From Pseudomonadaceae bacterium SI-3 (GTDB lineage: Bacteria > Pseudomonadota > Gammaproteobacteria > Pseudomonadales > Pseudomonadaceae): a stretch of 64,000 nucleotides of DNA. Below are positions 16,027 to 25,445 of this stretch, piece by piece. The stretch lies in the NCBI GenBank assembly GCA_004010935.1, contig CP026511.1:2976001-3040000 (forward strand), in the 5' to 3' direction. Numbering within the stretch: the first letter of the stretch is position 1; every line of letters begins with the position of its first letter. Under the pieces are notes generated by a model that worked only from the letters and a program-made list of their open reading frames with translations, made no database searches and was not told the origin of the DNA. The position numbers were made by a program, and so were the translations under genes.

Positions 16027-17118
16027 TTATTGTTGTTGTACGGGCAGGTTGGCGCCGGTCGGCGAAACGATCCGGACGCCGCTCTGCCCGACGAGGACCA
16101 GATTGCCATCCGAGTTGCCGACGACGCCCGACAAGGAGCGTCGGTCAGGGCGGCTGAACAGCTTGAAGCTTTGTCCGTCGTCCTCGCTGCTGAGCACGGT
16201 GCCGCCATGGCCGACCACGACGATGCGTCCATCGGCCAACCGGTTGCCATCAGCCAGACCCGATTCCACGGCATCACCGTCATCCAGCAGCTCGATCGCC
16301 TGCCAGCTGTCGCCAAAATCGGTTGAGCGGAACAGATTGCCACGCAGGCCAAACGCGACGACGACGCCCGGCTCGCCGCCGCCAACAACGCCGAAGAACG
16401 AGCCCTGATAGGGCGACTCGACGCGCTCCCAGGTTTCGCCCATGTCAGCGGAGCGGAACATGCCACCCATCTCGCCGACGATGAACAGGCCGGACCCGGG
16501 AATCTCGGCAATGGCGTTGAGGTGGGAACCGTCCTCGTTATCGAGGCGATCAGCTACGTCTTCCCAGTTTTCCCCGCCATCGGTGGTTTCCAACAGGACG
16601 CCGTAAGCGCCGGTGGCAAAACCGTGCTGGGCATTTTCGAACCAGACGTCGAGCAGCGGCACTTCGCCTTCGCGGTTTTCGTACTGCTGCGTCCAGGTCT
16701 GGCCGCCGTCCGTCGTGCCCAGGATCAGCGCGTCATGCCCAACCGCCCAGCCATGTTTGTCATCAGCAAAATACACCGCCGTAAGCAGCTGCCGGGTGGG
16801 CACCTTGGCCTGGGTCCAGCTGGCGCCACCGTCGTCGGAATAAAGGATGTGGCCGCGATCACCGGCTGCAACCAGACGTTTGCCAGCATGGGCAATATCG
16901 AGAAGCAAGCTGGTTGCGGCTTTCTGCGATTCGATCGAATAGCGAACGCCTGGCTCGGCAGGGCTTTGGGCCTGAGCAGGCGCGGCTAGAAATAAAATGG
17001 AGAGAACACTGCAGAGCGAGAGCGTTCTTGCCAGCGGCGATTGACTACTAAACATCGGCGTGCGGGAAGTTTTTTTCGCGCGGCCAACCGGTGTGCGCCA
17101 CATGACGGGCTCACTCAT
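16027..17118 (-). CDS. YCF48-like beta-propeller protein, exported
   Basis: A 363-residue protein with repeated BNR/Asp-box-like motifs (SDDGGASW, TTDGGQTW, TTDGGENW, SADMGETW, STDFGDSW) spaced about 45 residues apart, as in YCF48/HCF136 propellers. After a basic N-terminus a hydrophobic stretch (LCSVLSILFLAAPAQAQS) ends in AQA, a signal peptidase site, so it should act in the periplasm. I chose the ATG at 17118 for its AAGGGGG site; an internal ATG at the start of the MFSSQSPLAR segment is also possible. It is co-transcribed with the RND exporter, as in other proteobacteria where the pair occurs. It may help assemble or cap the exporter; this is inference. Confidence 0.85.
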   Translation of the reverse strand: MSEPVMWRTPVGRAKKTSRTPMFSSQSPLARTLSLCSVLSILFLAAPAQAQSPAEPGVRYSIESQKAATSLLLDIAHAGKRLVAAGDRGHILYSDDGGASWTQAKVPTRQLLTAVYFADDKHGWAVGHDALILGTTDGGQTWTQQYENREGEVPLLDVWFENAQHGFATGAYGVLLETTDGGENWEDVADRLDNEDGSHLNAIAEIPGSGLFIVGEMGGMFRSADMGETWERVESPYQGSFFGVVGGGEPGVVVAFGLRGNLFRSTDFGDSWQAIELLDDGDAVESGLADGNRLADGRIVVVGHGGTVLSSEDDGQSFKLFSRPDRRSLSGVVGNSDGNLVLVGQSGVRIVSPTGANLPVQQQ

Positions 17119-17342
17119 ACATACCCCCTTTATTTTTATTAGGTAGGGCCTGCGTATGGAGACAGGCGAGGCCATGCTATAGGGCTTTCGAAAGCGGCGG
17201 CAATTGCCTGGACGTTATGTTTTGTTAAGCATGGCTCAATGATGTTGCGTGATAGGTGGGCCTTATGGCATGGCGCTTTGCGTCCTTCACGTCACGCATC
17301 GGAAGGGGGCGTCTGACCAGGCCTTCTCAGTCTTCTGAAAGC

Positions 17343-17375
17343 GAAAATCCCGCATCAAGTGCGGGATTTTCGTTT
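17343..17375. terminator. terminator after pepN
   Basis: AAAATCCCGCA-TCAAG-TGCGGGATTTT, about 35 bases past the pepN stop, with T/A runs on both sides so it can work both ways. The rest of the 283-bp spacer upstream of the YCF48 gene shows no other gene. Confidence 0.85.
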
Positions 17376-17401
17376 GTCACGATCTAGCGTCGCAGGCCTG
17401 A

Positions 17402-20059
17402 TCAGGCAAGGCTTTTGCTGACCACCTCGTACACGTCGCTCGACAACTCACCGGACGCCAGAATCCGCTCCAGCTCGGTCTTCATCAGTCCCTGACGACT
17501 TACGTCGTATTTGCGCCAGCGGGTCAAGGGCGCCAACAAGCGCGATGCAATTTGTGGGTTGAGCTTGTTGAGCACAATGACCTGGTCGGCCAGGAAGCGA
17601 TAACCAGCGCCATCAGCACGGTGGAAGTTCACCAGGTTCTGGTTGGCGAAGGCGCCGATCAAGGCGCGAACCTTGTTCGGATTCTTCAGCGTGAACGCCG
17701 GGTGCTGCATCAGATGCTGAATGCGCTCCAGACCACCCGGCTGGGTGTTACCAGCCTGCACGCTGAACCACTGATCCATGACCAGCGGGTTGTCCTTGAA
17801 GTGCTCGGCAAACGAGGCCAGTGCCTTGTCACGCTCGGCTTCGAAGCCAGAGTTAACCAGCACTGCTAACGCCGTGAGCCGCTCGGTCATGTTGTCCGCG
17901 TCCTCGAACTGCTCGACGCAGGCGGCGACCACTTCGGGCTTTCCGTTGAGCATCAGGTACGACAAAGCGATGTTCTGCAGGGCACGACGAGCGAAGTGGC
18001 CCGCTTCGGCAACATAGGGCGTCTGCCGCGAAACCTCGCGATTGGCCTGGTAACGCTTCCAGAACAGCTCGAACAATGCGGTGGCGATGCTTTGACGAGC
18101 GAAGTCACGCGCGGCGTGAATGGCATCGACATCGGCGATCTCGCTGATCTCGGTCAGGTAGGCCTCGCTCGGCAGCGACAGCATTTCCGCGACCATCGCC
18201 TGATCGAGGCTTTCGTCCTCGAGCTGGCTGCGCAGTGCAGCGACCAGACGCTGATCCAGCTGCAGCGCTTCGCCGCGCTGATGCTGCCCGATCATCTCTT
18301 GCAGCACCTGGACCGACAGCTGCTGCCCCGCCTCCCAGCGGTTGAACCCGTCGGAATCGTGCTGCATCAGGAACATGAGCTGATCGCGGCTGTAGGGGAA
18401 GTCCAGCTTCACCGGAGCGGAGAAACCACGCAGCAGCGAAGGCAATGGTTGCTCTGGCACGTCGACAAAGGTGAAGGTCTGCTCGGGCTGGTCGACGGCC
18501 AGCACGCGGGTGGTACCGACCGGTGCGTCTTCACCTTGCAGGCGTAGTGCAATCTCGTTGCCCTGCCCATCCAGCAGGCCCAGCGAAACTGGGATGACGA
18601 ACGCCAGCTTCTCGCTTTGCCCCGGCGTTGGCGGGCAGCTTTGGCGGAATGTCAGGCTGTAGGTTTTTGCGGCGGCGTCGTACTGCTCACTGACGGCCAG
18701 TCGCGGCGTGCCCGCCTGGCTGTACCAGCGTTTGAACTGCGTCAGGTCGGCACCATTTGCGTCTTCCATCGCCTTGACGAAATCATCGACGGTCACCGCC
18801 TGGCCATCGTGCCGCTCGAAGTAGAGATCGCTGCCTTTGCGGAAGCCCTCCTCACCCAGCAGCGTCTGGATCATGCGCACCACTTCAGCGCCCTTCTCGT
18901 AAACGGTCAGGGTGTAGAAGTTGGAGATCTCGATGAAGGATTCCGGGCGCACCGAGTGGGCCATCGGGCCGGCATCCTCGGCGAACTGGTGAGTACGCAG
19001 GTAGGACACATCCTCGACGCGCTTGACGGTCGGCGAGTTCATGTCAGCGGAGAATTGCGAATCGCGGAAGACGGTGAAGCCCTCTTTGAGCGACAGCTGG
19101 AACCAGTCGCGGCAGGTCACGCGGTTGCCCGACCAGTTGTGGAAGTATTCGTGGGCGACGATTGCCTCGACCCGCTGGTGCGCAGCATCGGTGGCCGTTT
19201 CGGCGCGCGCCAGCACAGCGCTGGAGTTGAAGATGTTGAGCCCCTTGTTTTCCATGGCGCCCATGTTGAAGTCGTTGACCGCGACGATCATGAAGATGTC
19301 CAGGTCGTACTCGCGACCGTAGGCCTCTTCGTCCCACGTCATCGATTTCTTCAGGCTGTCCATGGCGTGCTGGCATTTGTCGATGTTTTCCGGCTCGACA
19401 TAGATGCGCAGCGCCACGTCGCGACCGCTCATGGTGGTGAAGCTGTCCTCGACGCACCAGAGATCACCGGCGACCAAGGCGAACAGGTACGCGGGTTTCT
19501 TGAAGGGATCTTCCCAAGTCGTCCAATGACGCCCATCGTCTTCTTCGCCGCTGGCGATCGGGTTGCCGTTGGAGAGAAGGATCGGATAGGCATGCTTCTC
19601 GGCGCTGACGGTGGTGGTGAACTTGCTCATCACGTCCGGGCGGTCGAGGTAATAGGTGATCTTGCGGAAGCCTTCGGCCTCGCACTGAGTGCAGAACATG
19701 CTGCCGGATTTGTACAAACCTTCCAGCGCGGTGTTGCTCTCCGGATGGATTACCACAGTGCTGTCGAGGGTGAAGCTGGCGGAATCGGGCTGCAGTGTCA
19801 GGCTTTCCTCGGCCACTTCGTAGTCGCCCAGGCCGAGCTGGCGGTCATTCAGCGCCAGGGAAATCAGCTCGAGATCCTGGCCGTGAAGCTGCAAAGGCGG
19901 CAGCCCGGCACCGGCCTCCGGATTGCGCCGCATGACCAGCTGGGCATGCACCAGGGTGCGGTCTTCGTACAGCTCGAAGGTCAGGTGGGTTTCATCGATC
20001 AAGTAGTCCGGAACTTGATAATCCTTTAGATGAATGACTTTCGGTTGTTCGGTGCGCAT
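17402..20059 (-). CDS. pepN: aminopeptidase N (M1 family zinc metallopeptidase)
   Basis: An 885-residue cytoplasmic enzyme that removes N-terminal residues from peptides. The exopeptidase motif GAMEN is present (NMGAMENKGLN), and the zinc site is HEYFH at residues 303-307 with the third ligand E326 (LKEGFTVFRD). Length and layout (N-terminal beta domain, thermolysin-like domain, long helical C-terminal domain) match E. coli PepN. The ATG at 20059 follows AGGTTTCC. It is a single-gene unit with its own terminator. Confidence 0.96.
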   Translation of the reverse strand: MRTEQPKVIHLKDYQVPDYLIDETHLTFELYEDRTLVHAQLVMRRNPEAGAGLPPLQLHGQDLELISLALNDRQLGLGDYEVAEESLTLQPDSASFTLDSTVVIHPESNTALEGLYKSGSMFCTQCEAEGFRKITYYLDRPDVMSKFTTTVSAEKHAYPILLSNGNPIASGEEDDGRHWTTWEDPFKKPAYLFALVAGDLWCVEDSFTTMSGRDVALRIYVEPENIDKCQHAMDSLKKSMTWDEEAYGREYDLDIFMIVAVNDFNMGAMENKGLNIFNSSAVLARAETATDAAHQRVEAIVAHEYFHNWSGNRVTCRDWFQLSLKEGFTVFRDSQFSADMNSPTVKRVEDVSYLRTHQFAEDAGPMAHSVRPESFIEISNFYTLTVYEKGAEVVRMIQTLLGEEGFRKGSDLYFERHDGQAVTVDDFVKAMEDANGADLTQFKRWYSQAGTPRLAVSEQYDAAAKTYSLTFRQSCPPTPGQSEKLAFVIPVSLGLLDGQGNEIALRLQGEDAPVGTTRVLAVDQPEQTFTFVDVPEQPLPSLLRGFSAPVKLDFPYSRDQLMFLMQHDSDGFNRWEAGQQLSVQVLQEMIGQHQRGEALQLDQRLVAALRSQLEDESLDQAMVAEMLSLPSEAYLTEISEIADVDAIHAARDFARQSIATALFELFWKRYQANREVSRQTPYVAEAGHFARRALQNIALSYLMLNGKPEVVAACVEQFEDADNMTERLTALAVLVNSGFEAERDKALASFAEHFKDNPLVMDQWFSVQAGNTQPGGLERIQHLMQHPAFTLKNPNKVRALIGAFANQNLVNFHRADGAGYRFLADQVIVLNKLNPQIASRLLAPLTRWRKYDVSRQGLMKTELERILASGELSSDVYEVVSKSLA

Positions 20060-20178
20060 GGAAACCTCGTCGGCTGAGCTTCAAGCGGCAAGCTTCAAGC
20101 TGTAATGGGGCAATGGACTGCCCGCCCGGTGGCCGGGCGGAGGATGACTTCGAGCTTAGCGTCTGTCGCGGCTGACTA

Positions 20179-20296
20179 GTAGGGTGGAAAACGGCTTAGG
20201 CTTTTCGACGCGTTTGTTCCAGGCCGTGCATCCTTGAGCCTGGCGTTGGCAGCCAGCGCTTATCGGTGGACAAGGCCGCGCCGTTGTCCACCCTAC
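20179..20296. repeat. GTAGGGTGG-bounded inverted repeat element
   Basis: The stretch opens with GTAGGGTGGAAAACGGC and ends with the inverse-type GCCGTTGTCCACCCTAC, about 118 bp, and lies between pepN and the DUF2797 gene. The outer arms resemble the REP-like units elsewhere but the inside differs, so this is either a longer composite of the same family or a related miniature element. Confidence 0.6.
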
Positions 20297-20316
20297 CCCC
20301 GCTACCCGCCTCGCAT

Positions 20317-21150
20317 TCAGGCTGTGCTGCTGGCTGCGATCTGATACGAGGTGAACTTGCGGATATTGATAACCCCCGTATCAAGGATCAAATATTGACC
20401 CTTGATACCGCGCAGGGTGCCTTCGACGACCGGCGTCTTTTCCAGATCCAGGCTGACGATCTTGGTCGGGTAGGCCTCGACCGGATAGCGGATCTCAAGC
20501 ACCTCGGCATCGGCCACTGGCTGGATCGCTTGCAACCCGTAGCGCTGCTGTAGTTCTCGCAACCCCTCAGCGCAGGCATCGAAGATCTGTTCGCGGATCT
20601 CGATCAGGTCGATGGGTTCGGCATCACCCTTGAGCAGTGCGCGCCAGTTGGTGCGATCTGCCACTTGGCTGCGCAACAGGTCTTCGACCATTCCTGACTG
20701 CTGGCGAGTCGCAACGCGCATGATTGGCAGCGCCTGGCTGGCACCCTGATCGAGCCAGCGCGTGGGCAGTTGGGTGGCGCGGGTGATGCCGACCTTGATA
20801 CCCGAGGAGTTGGCCAGATACACCACGTGGTCGGTCATGCAGAAATCCATGCCCCACTGCGGGTCACGGCAGGTGCCGAAGTCGTGGTGGCATTTTTCCG
20901 GGCTCATGATGCAGATATCGCACTGCGGCAGTTTCTTGAAGCAGGGGTAGCAATAGCCCTGGCTGAAACTCTTGTTGGTCTTGCGTCCACAATGGCTGCA
21001 GTGAATGGCACCCAGATATTCCAACCGTAGGGTCTTGCCGATCAGCGGATTGACCGGCACCAACTGGTCGTTCAGACGGAATGAATACTGTGCCTGCTCG
21101 CCCAGCTGAATCGACATCTTGCTCAGCGCGCCGCGTCCCAGCTCAAGCAT
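20317..21150 (-). CDS. DUF2797 family protein with zinc-type cysteine clusters
   Basis: A 277-residue protein. Residues 35-100 hold paired CxxC/CxxxC motifs (CSHCGR, CYPCFK, CDICIM, CHHDFGTC) that suggest structural zinc. The middle reads HVVYLANSSGIKVGITR, reminiscent of a GIY-like core. Function is not known to me. The ATG at 21150 overlaps the YeaC stop by one base (TGATG), so translation is coupled; the frame is open further upstream only as a shadow of yeaC. It is last in the nadK operon. Confidence 0.85.
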   Translation of the reverse strand: MLELGRGALSKMSIQLGEQAQYSFRLNDQLVPVNPLIGKTLRLEYLGAIHCSHCGRKTNKSFSQGYCYPCFKKLPQCDICIMSPEKCHHDFGTCRDPQWGMDFCMTDHVVYLANSSGIKVGITRATQLPTRWLDQGASQALPIMRVATRQQSGMVEDLLRSQVADRTNWRALLKGDAEPIDLIEIREQIFDACAEGLRELQQRYGLQAIQPVADAEVLEIRYPVEAYPTKIVSLDLEKTPVVEGTLRGIKGQYLILDTGVINIRKFTSYQIAASSTA

Positions 21151-21425
21151 CAGTGACGCGTTCCCGAAGCGGGTGAAAACAGGCTGGTGTCGATAGGCGC
21201 CTTGTTCTTGCTCTTGGAGGCGCACTCCTGGCCGCCCATATAGCCAGTGCGCTCTTCTTCCGGCAGGTTCTTCATCTCCCAGGCAATCATCGCACCGAGG
21301 CAGGTCTCTTTCTGCTCGGGCGTCAGCTTGCGCCCGTCGCTCCACTTGCCCAGCTCGACGGCGGTTTTGAGGTTTTCGTAGATTTCGGGGGTGATGTTTT
21401 CGATGGCTTCGATAAAGGACGACAT
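21150..21425 (-). CDS. yeaC: YeaC family protein (DUF1315)
   Basis: A 91-residue acidic protein with the family pattern MSSFIEAIENITPEIYENLK, then KWSDGRKLTPEQKE and an IAWEMKNLPEEERTGY block. No catalytic motif is known. I chose the ATG at 21425 because GGGAG lies just upstream. It sits between the rhomboid and DUF2797 genes and is translationally coupled to the latter. Confidence 0.85.
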   Translation of the reverse strand: MSSFIEAIENITPEIYENLKTAVELGKWSDGRKLTPEQKETCLGAMIAWEMKNLPEEERTGYMGGQECASKSKNKAPIDTSLFSPASGTRH

Positions 21426-21496
21426 GGCCGGCTCCCAGGGAATCAAGCGCGCATTCTACCGAGCAGCGCAGCTTTAGGGAAAAACCGATCAGCCTT

Positions 21497-22372
21497 TCAG
21501 TCGCCCATGCGCACCGCTCTGCGACGGGACAGCAGCCCGCCCAGAACGCCGGTCAAACAGCCGGCAACCAGACCGCCAACATGCGCTGCGTTGGCGATCG
21601 CCAATGCGCCGAAGCTCACCACTTCGATCACGCCCGTCAGGCAGACCACCAGCCAGACCAGCATCAGCACCACAACGCCGGGCGGCAGCCGATAGGCCTC
21701 ATCGGGAGAGAGTTTTTGGAATAGCCAGCAATGCCCGAGCAGCCCGTACAGAACGCCGGATAATCCTCCGAAAATCCCGGGGCCACCGTAAGTGTATTGA
21801 GCCACATTGGAAACGACGCCGAACACCAGCGTCAGGCCAAGCAACATCAGCGCGCCTTGTCGATATTCGATGCGCCGCCCAAGCTCCCAGTACCACATCG
21901 AGTTCATGGCCAGGTGCAGGAAGCCGAAATGCACGAAGATTGGCGTGACCAGCCGCCACCACTCCCCAGCGGCGAGGGTTTGTTCGAGCGTCGCAAAGTA
22001 GGCGTACTCACCGTCGATGCGGAAGTCACCGAAGCTGAACCAGCGAATGGTCTCGAAGTTCTCGCCAAGCATGGTGATGGCGGCTGCGATCATCGTCAGC
22101 AGCAATACCGCTGCAGTCAGCGGACTGCGGCGAAGGCTGGCGACAAAACCGCCGCCGCGCCGTGGCGGTTGTTCGGCCACCACGGCGCCGTCGCCCCGGG
22201 GATAGCGCTGGTAGAGCTCGCGGACCTGCTCGGCCGTCTCTGCCGGGACCCGCAACACCTGCTCGCCAGACTCCTCGGAGACGCGGCAAGGCACCTGCAA
22301 CCGCTGCAACAAGGCGATGAAACCGCTTAGGTCCTCTGACAATGGCAGGCGCAACGCCTCAATGATGGCCAT
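21497..22372 (-). CDS. glpG: rhomboid intramembrane serine protease (GlpG-like)
   Basis: A 291-residue protein with a small soluble N-terminal domain (residues 1-60) like that of GlpG and six membrane helices after residue 83. The catalytic pair is S205 in GLSGVLYG and H264 in NAAHVGG; the oxyanion-site H153 and N157 (HLAMN) are present. It cleaves membrane proteins within or near the bilayer; the substrate is unknown. The ATG follows the TAG of the phosphoesterase gene with no gap, indicating an operon. Confidence 0.92.
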   Translation of the reverse strand: MAIIEALRLPLSEDLSGFIALLQRLQVPCRVSEESGEQVLRVPAETAEQVRELYQRYPRGDGAVVAEQPPRRGGGFVASLRRSPLTAAVLLLTMIAAAITMLGENFETIRWFSFGDFRIDGEYAYFATLEQTLAAGEWWRLVTPIFVHFGFLHLAMNSMWYWELGRRIEYRQGALMLLGLTLVFGVVSNVAQYTYGGPGIFGGLSGVLYGLLGHCWLFQKLSPDEAYRLPPGVVVLMLVWLVVCLTGVIEVVSFGALAIANAAHVGGLVAGCLTGVLGGLLSRRRAVRMGD

Positions 22373-23332
22373 CTATCGCTCCACGTCCACCCAGACGAAC
22401 TTCGCCGGGTCGAGTCTGGTTTCCTCATCGAGCCGGTAGGCGACGAGCTTGCCGTATTTCACTGCGCTGTAATCGAGACAGGCCAGGTTGGGCCGGATCG
22501 GCGCGGGTGTTCCGCTACGCCAGTAGTGCCCGACGAACAATAGCGGGTCATCCGGGCCATAGAGAAACAGTTTGCTCTTCTGGCTATCACTGAGTGGCAC
22601 CCGCGCGGCCTTTTCCGGTAGGCCGTCGGGTTGGAAGACGATGTCGCCGTAGGTCTGGGGATTTTCTTCCCAGAATTTCGTCCGGAAGAAGCTGCGGGTG
22701 AAGCCCTCCGCGCTGGTCAGCGTCAGCCCTTCGGGCAACGGCATGTCGGTGCCGCGCAGCAGGCGGTCCAGTGCTTTGGCAGCGAAGCCTTGGGCGAACG
22801 CCGCGTCCCGCAAGAATGCGGGATCAACGCATCCATTGACCAACCGCTCGCGCAGCTGACTGATCACCGCATTGTCCCAGCAGGCATGAACGACCCGAAA
22901 ACGCTCGTTTTCAAGGTACAGCGGCAACGTCATGAACCATTCACGGAAGTCGGCCCATTCTTGCGGATAGTGCTCGAACTGCTGAAAGGTATGCTGCAAT
23001 AGCATGGCGTACCGCGGCGTGTGATCGCGAACGAAGGCCTTGCCGCTCTCGGGGGGCGCCGGGGCGTACCAGCCCAGTGCGTTGAACTCGTGATTGCCCA
23101 TGATGCAATGCGCCTGCCCCGCGTCGACCATTGCATGGACCAGGTGCAGCGCTTCGCGAATCCGAGGACCGCGATCAATGATGTCGCCAAGAAAGATCAC
23201 TTGCCGACGAGGATGCCGCCACACGTCGCCGTGCCGGCTATAGCCCAGCTGTTCAAGCAGACGAGCCAATGTATGGGCGCAACCATGCACGTCCCCAATC
23301 AGGTCGTAGTTGCGCTCCGGGTCGACAAGCAC
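22373..23332 (-). CDS. metallophosphoesterase (calcineurin-like)
   Basis: A 319-residue hydrolase with the dimetal motifs in order: DVHGC at 18-22, GDIIDRGP near 50, GNHEFNALGWY near 80, then a late GHYW. The set resembles the PPP/ApaH-type group, so substrates could be phosphoproteins or dinucleoside polyphosphates. The start is a GTG at 23332 that overlaps the nadK TAG by one base, with GGAGGGG just upstream. It is the second gene of the nadK operon. Confidence 0.88.
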   Translation of the reverse strand: MLVDPERNYDLIGDVHGCAHTLARLLEQLGYSRHGDVWRHPRRQVIFLGDIIDRGPRIREALHLVHAMVDAGQAHCIMGNHEFNALGWYAPAPPESGKAFVRDHTPRYAMLLQHTFQQFEHYPQEWADFREWFMTLPLYLENERFRVVHACWDNAVISQLRERLVNGCVDPAFLRDAAFAQGFAAKALDRLLRGTDMPLPEGLTLTSAEGFTRSFFRTKFWEENPQTYGDIVFQPDGLPEKAARVPLSDSQKSKLFLYGPDDPLLFVGHYWRSGTPAPIRPNLACLDYSAVKYGKLVAYRLDEETRLDPAKFVWVDVER

Positions 23333-24219
23333 TATTCCCCTCCACCGAGGCGACTACCCCAGCCAAGCTTGGTACGGCAGACCTCGTAATAGTTGTGGTC
23401 GAGCGGGTGGATCAGGTGAAGCTTCTGCGGTTTCTTGCGCACCGTGACGGTATCGCCTGGCGCGCAGGTGAAATGGTTCTGGCCATCGCAGGAGACCTGC
23501 GGGTAGATCTGCATGTTCGGCGAGACGACGATTTTCAGTTCGCTGTTGCCATCCACCACGATGGGCCGGCTCGACAAAGTGTGCGGATACATCGGAACAA
23601 CCACGATCGCATCCAGTCGGGGGTGCATGATCGGCCCACCAGCGGAAAGTGCGTACGCAGTTGAGCCCGTGGGGGTGGCGATGATCAGCCCATCGGCCTT
23701 CTGACTGCAGACGAACTGACCATCGATATACAGCTCGAATTCGATCATCCGGGTCGACTTGCCGGGATGCAGCACCACGTCGTTGAGCGCGTCGCCTTCG
23801 CCAATGGACTCCTCGAAGCGCCGCACCTGGGCCTCGAGCAGGAAGCGATTCTCCAGCGTGTATTGCCCGCTCAACACCTCGGCGACCTTCTCTTCCAGCT
23901 CATCCGGGCGAATGTCGGTCAGGAACCCGAGGCTGCCCCGGTTGATCCCCAACACCGGCACCCGATGCTTGGCCAGCGCCCGCGCCGCGCCTAGCAGGCT
24001 GCCGTCACCGCCCACTACGATCACCAGATCGCAGGAGTCGCCGAGGCGCTGCCGCGAGGAGGTTTGCATGCCATGGCCAGGCAGCACCTCGGCGATGTTT
24101 TCTTCGAGAATCACGTGCAGGTGGCGCTCCACGAGGAATCTCTTCAACCGGCGGATGGTATCCAGCACCTGGGAGCTGCCCAGGCGACCGATGATGCCGA
24201 TATTGCGGAACTGGTCCAT
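23332..24219 (-). CDS. nadK: NAD kinase
   Basis: A 295-residue cytoplasmic enzyme phosphorylating NAD to NADP. The GGDGS motif is at residues 70-74, followed by the NRGSLGFLTDI block and TPTGSTAYALSAGGPI. I chose the ATG at 24219 (MDQFRNIGIIG), 19 codons inside the open frame, because it has GGAGCT upstream and matches the family N-terminus. First gene of a five-gene operon reading left. Confidence 0.95.
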   Translation of the reverse strand: MDQFRNIGIIGRLGSSQVLDTIRRLKRFLVERHLHVILEENIAEVLPGHGMQTSSRQRLGDSCDLVIVVGGDGSLLGAARALAKHRVPVLGINRGSLGFLTDIRPDELEEKVAEVLSGQYTLENRFLLEAQVRRFEESIGEGDALNDVVLHPGKSTRMIEFELYIDGQFVCSQKADGLIIATPTGSTAYALSAGGPIMHPRLDAIVVVPMYPHTLSSRPIVVDGNSELKIVVSPNMQIYPQVSCDGQNHFTCAPGDTVTVRKKPQKLHLIHPLDHNYYEVCRTKLGWGSRLGGGE

Positions 24220-24429
24220 TGAAGCTCCCTGTAGGCGAGACGGGTGAAAGCGGTTGCGGGACAGGAGAAACACCAATCGGCCGAAACGTATCTGGCATCA
24301 GTTTGGTGTCGCGCAGGCACGTTCGAGTTCAACAAACTGGTCGGCTCGGACTCCCCGTTGCAGTGCAGCCGGCGGATTATGGGCGAAAGCTGGAAGTGGC
24401 AGCAAACCAACCTCGGCTATGCTGCTTGC

Positions 24430-25362
24430 ATGAACCTTCCCTATCTTGGCGATCTGCTCCCTAGCCTGATGCACCCGGCCGTGCGGGATCTCGCTTGGGC
24501 GCTGCTCTCACCACCGTTGCTGAGCGAGGCCCCGGCGCAACAACGACACCCTTTAACGGTCAGCCGCTGGGCTGAGCACCCTGAAGAACTGGCCGACTGG
24601 CTGCGCCTGCTCGACGCGCAGCCGGGGATCCTCGAGGCCTGGCTCGCGCAACGCAGCATCAGGCGGTTGGGGCTTTACTACGAGCGGCTCTGGCAATTCG
24701 CCCTGTGTCAGGCGCCCGATGTCGATCTGCTGGTGGCGAACCTGCCGATTCGCCATGGCGGCCATACCCTGGGCGAGATTGACCTGCTTCTGCGTGACCG
24801 GGAAGGTGTCCATCATCTGGAACTGGCCGTCAAGTTCTACCTCGGACGGGGCGACGACAGCGCGCGGCACGATCGCTGGCTGGGCCCCGGCAGCCACGAC
24901 CGACTCGACATCAAGCTGAGGCGCCTCTGTGACCACCAGTTGAGGCTGCCCTCGGTGCCCGCCGCGCAACTATTGCTCAGCGAACTGACCAGCGCCCCGA
25001 TCAACAGCGCGCTGTGGCTAGGCGGCTATCTGTTCCAGCCGCTAGCAAGCGCCTGCTCCCCGCCTGCCGGCGCCAGCCCCCATCACCTAGGCGGGCGCTG
25101 GCTGCGTCACCACGATTGGCCGGCATTCGCTGGAAGCGACCACGAAACAGTCTGGCAACCCTTGCCCCGCCATGCCTGGTTGGCTCCCGCTCGCGTGCCG
25201 TGGAGCGCCGTCTGGCAGCGTCCCGATTTCGATCGGTGGGTCATCGACGTCAAGGGCCAACGTCAGGCGAAAATGCTGGTACGCCTGGAGGAGCACGCAG
25301 ATGGACACTGGCTCGAACAGGAGCGTCTGTTCCTGGTCCCAAGCACCTGGCCGGTCCGCTGA
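24430..25362 (+). CDS. DUF1853 family protein
   Basis: A 310-residue protein. The pattern GEIDLLLRDREGVHHLELAVKFYLG resembles a PD-(D/E)XK nuclease core (acidic residue, then ExK-type strand), which has been suggested for this family. Other conserved parts are RLGLYYERLWQF and LGPGSHDRLDIKL. The start is uncertain: ATG 24430 gives the family-like beginning MNLPYLGDLL but has no ribosome site; ATG 24379 has a weak GGCGGA. It is divergent from nadK. Function unknown to me. Confidence 0.78.
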   Translation: MNLPYLGDLLPSLMHPAVRDLAWALLSPPLLSEAPAQQRHPLTVSRWAEHPEELADWLRLLDAQPGILEAWLAQRSIRRLGLYYERLWQFALCQAPDVDLLVANLPIRHGGHTLGEIDLLLRDREGVHHLELAVKFYLGRGDDSARHDRWLGPGSHDRLDIKLRRLCDHQLRLPSVPAAQLLLSELTSAPINSALWLGGYLFQPLASACSPPAGASPHHLGGRWLRHHDWPAFAGSDHETVWQPLPRHAWLAPARVPWSAVWQRPDFDRWVIDVKGQRQAKMLVRLEEHADGHWLEQERLFLVPSTWPVR

Positions 25363-25445
25363 ACTGCTCGTGACGTGAAAACGTCATCTGCATCCGGCAG
25401 ACTTGTGCGGCAACAGCACCTTCTTCCACCGTCAGGGTCAGCTCG

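Noticed and set aside
15010-16326. 438-codon frame opposite the RND and YCF48 genes
   Set aside because: It spans the junction of two real genes on the other strand and has no recognisable domain.
18617-20029. 470-codon frame opposite pepN
   Set aside because: Shadow of a conserved enzyme gene; composition is unlike a folded protein.
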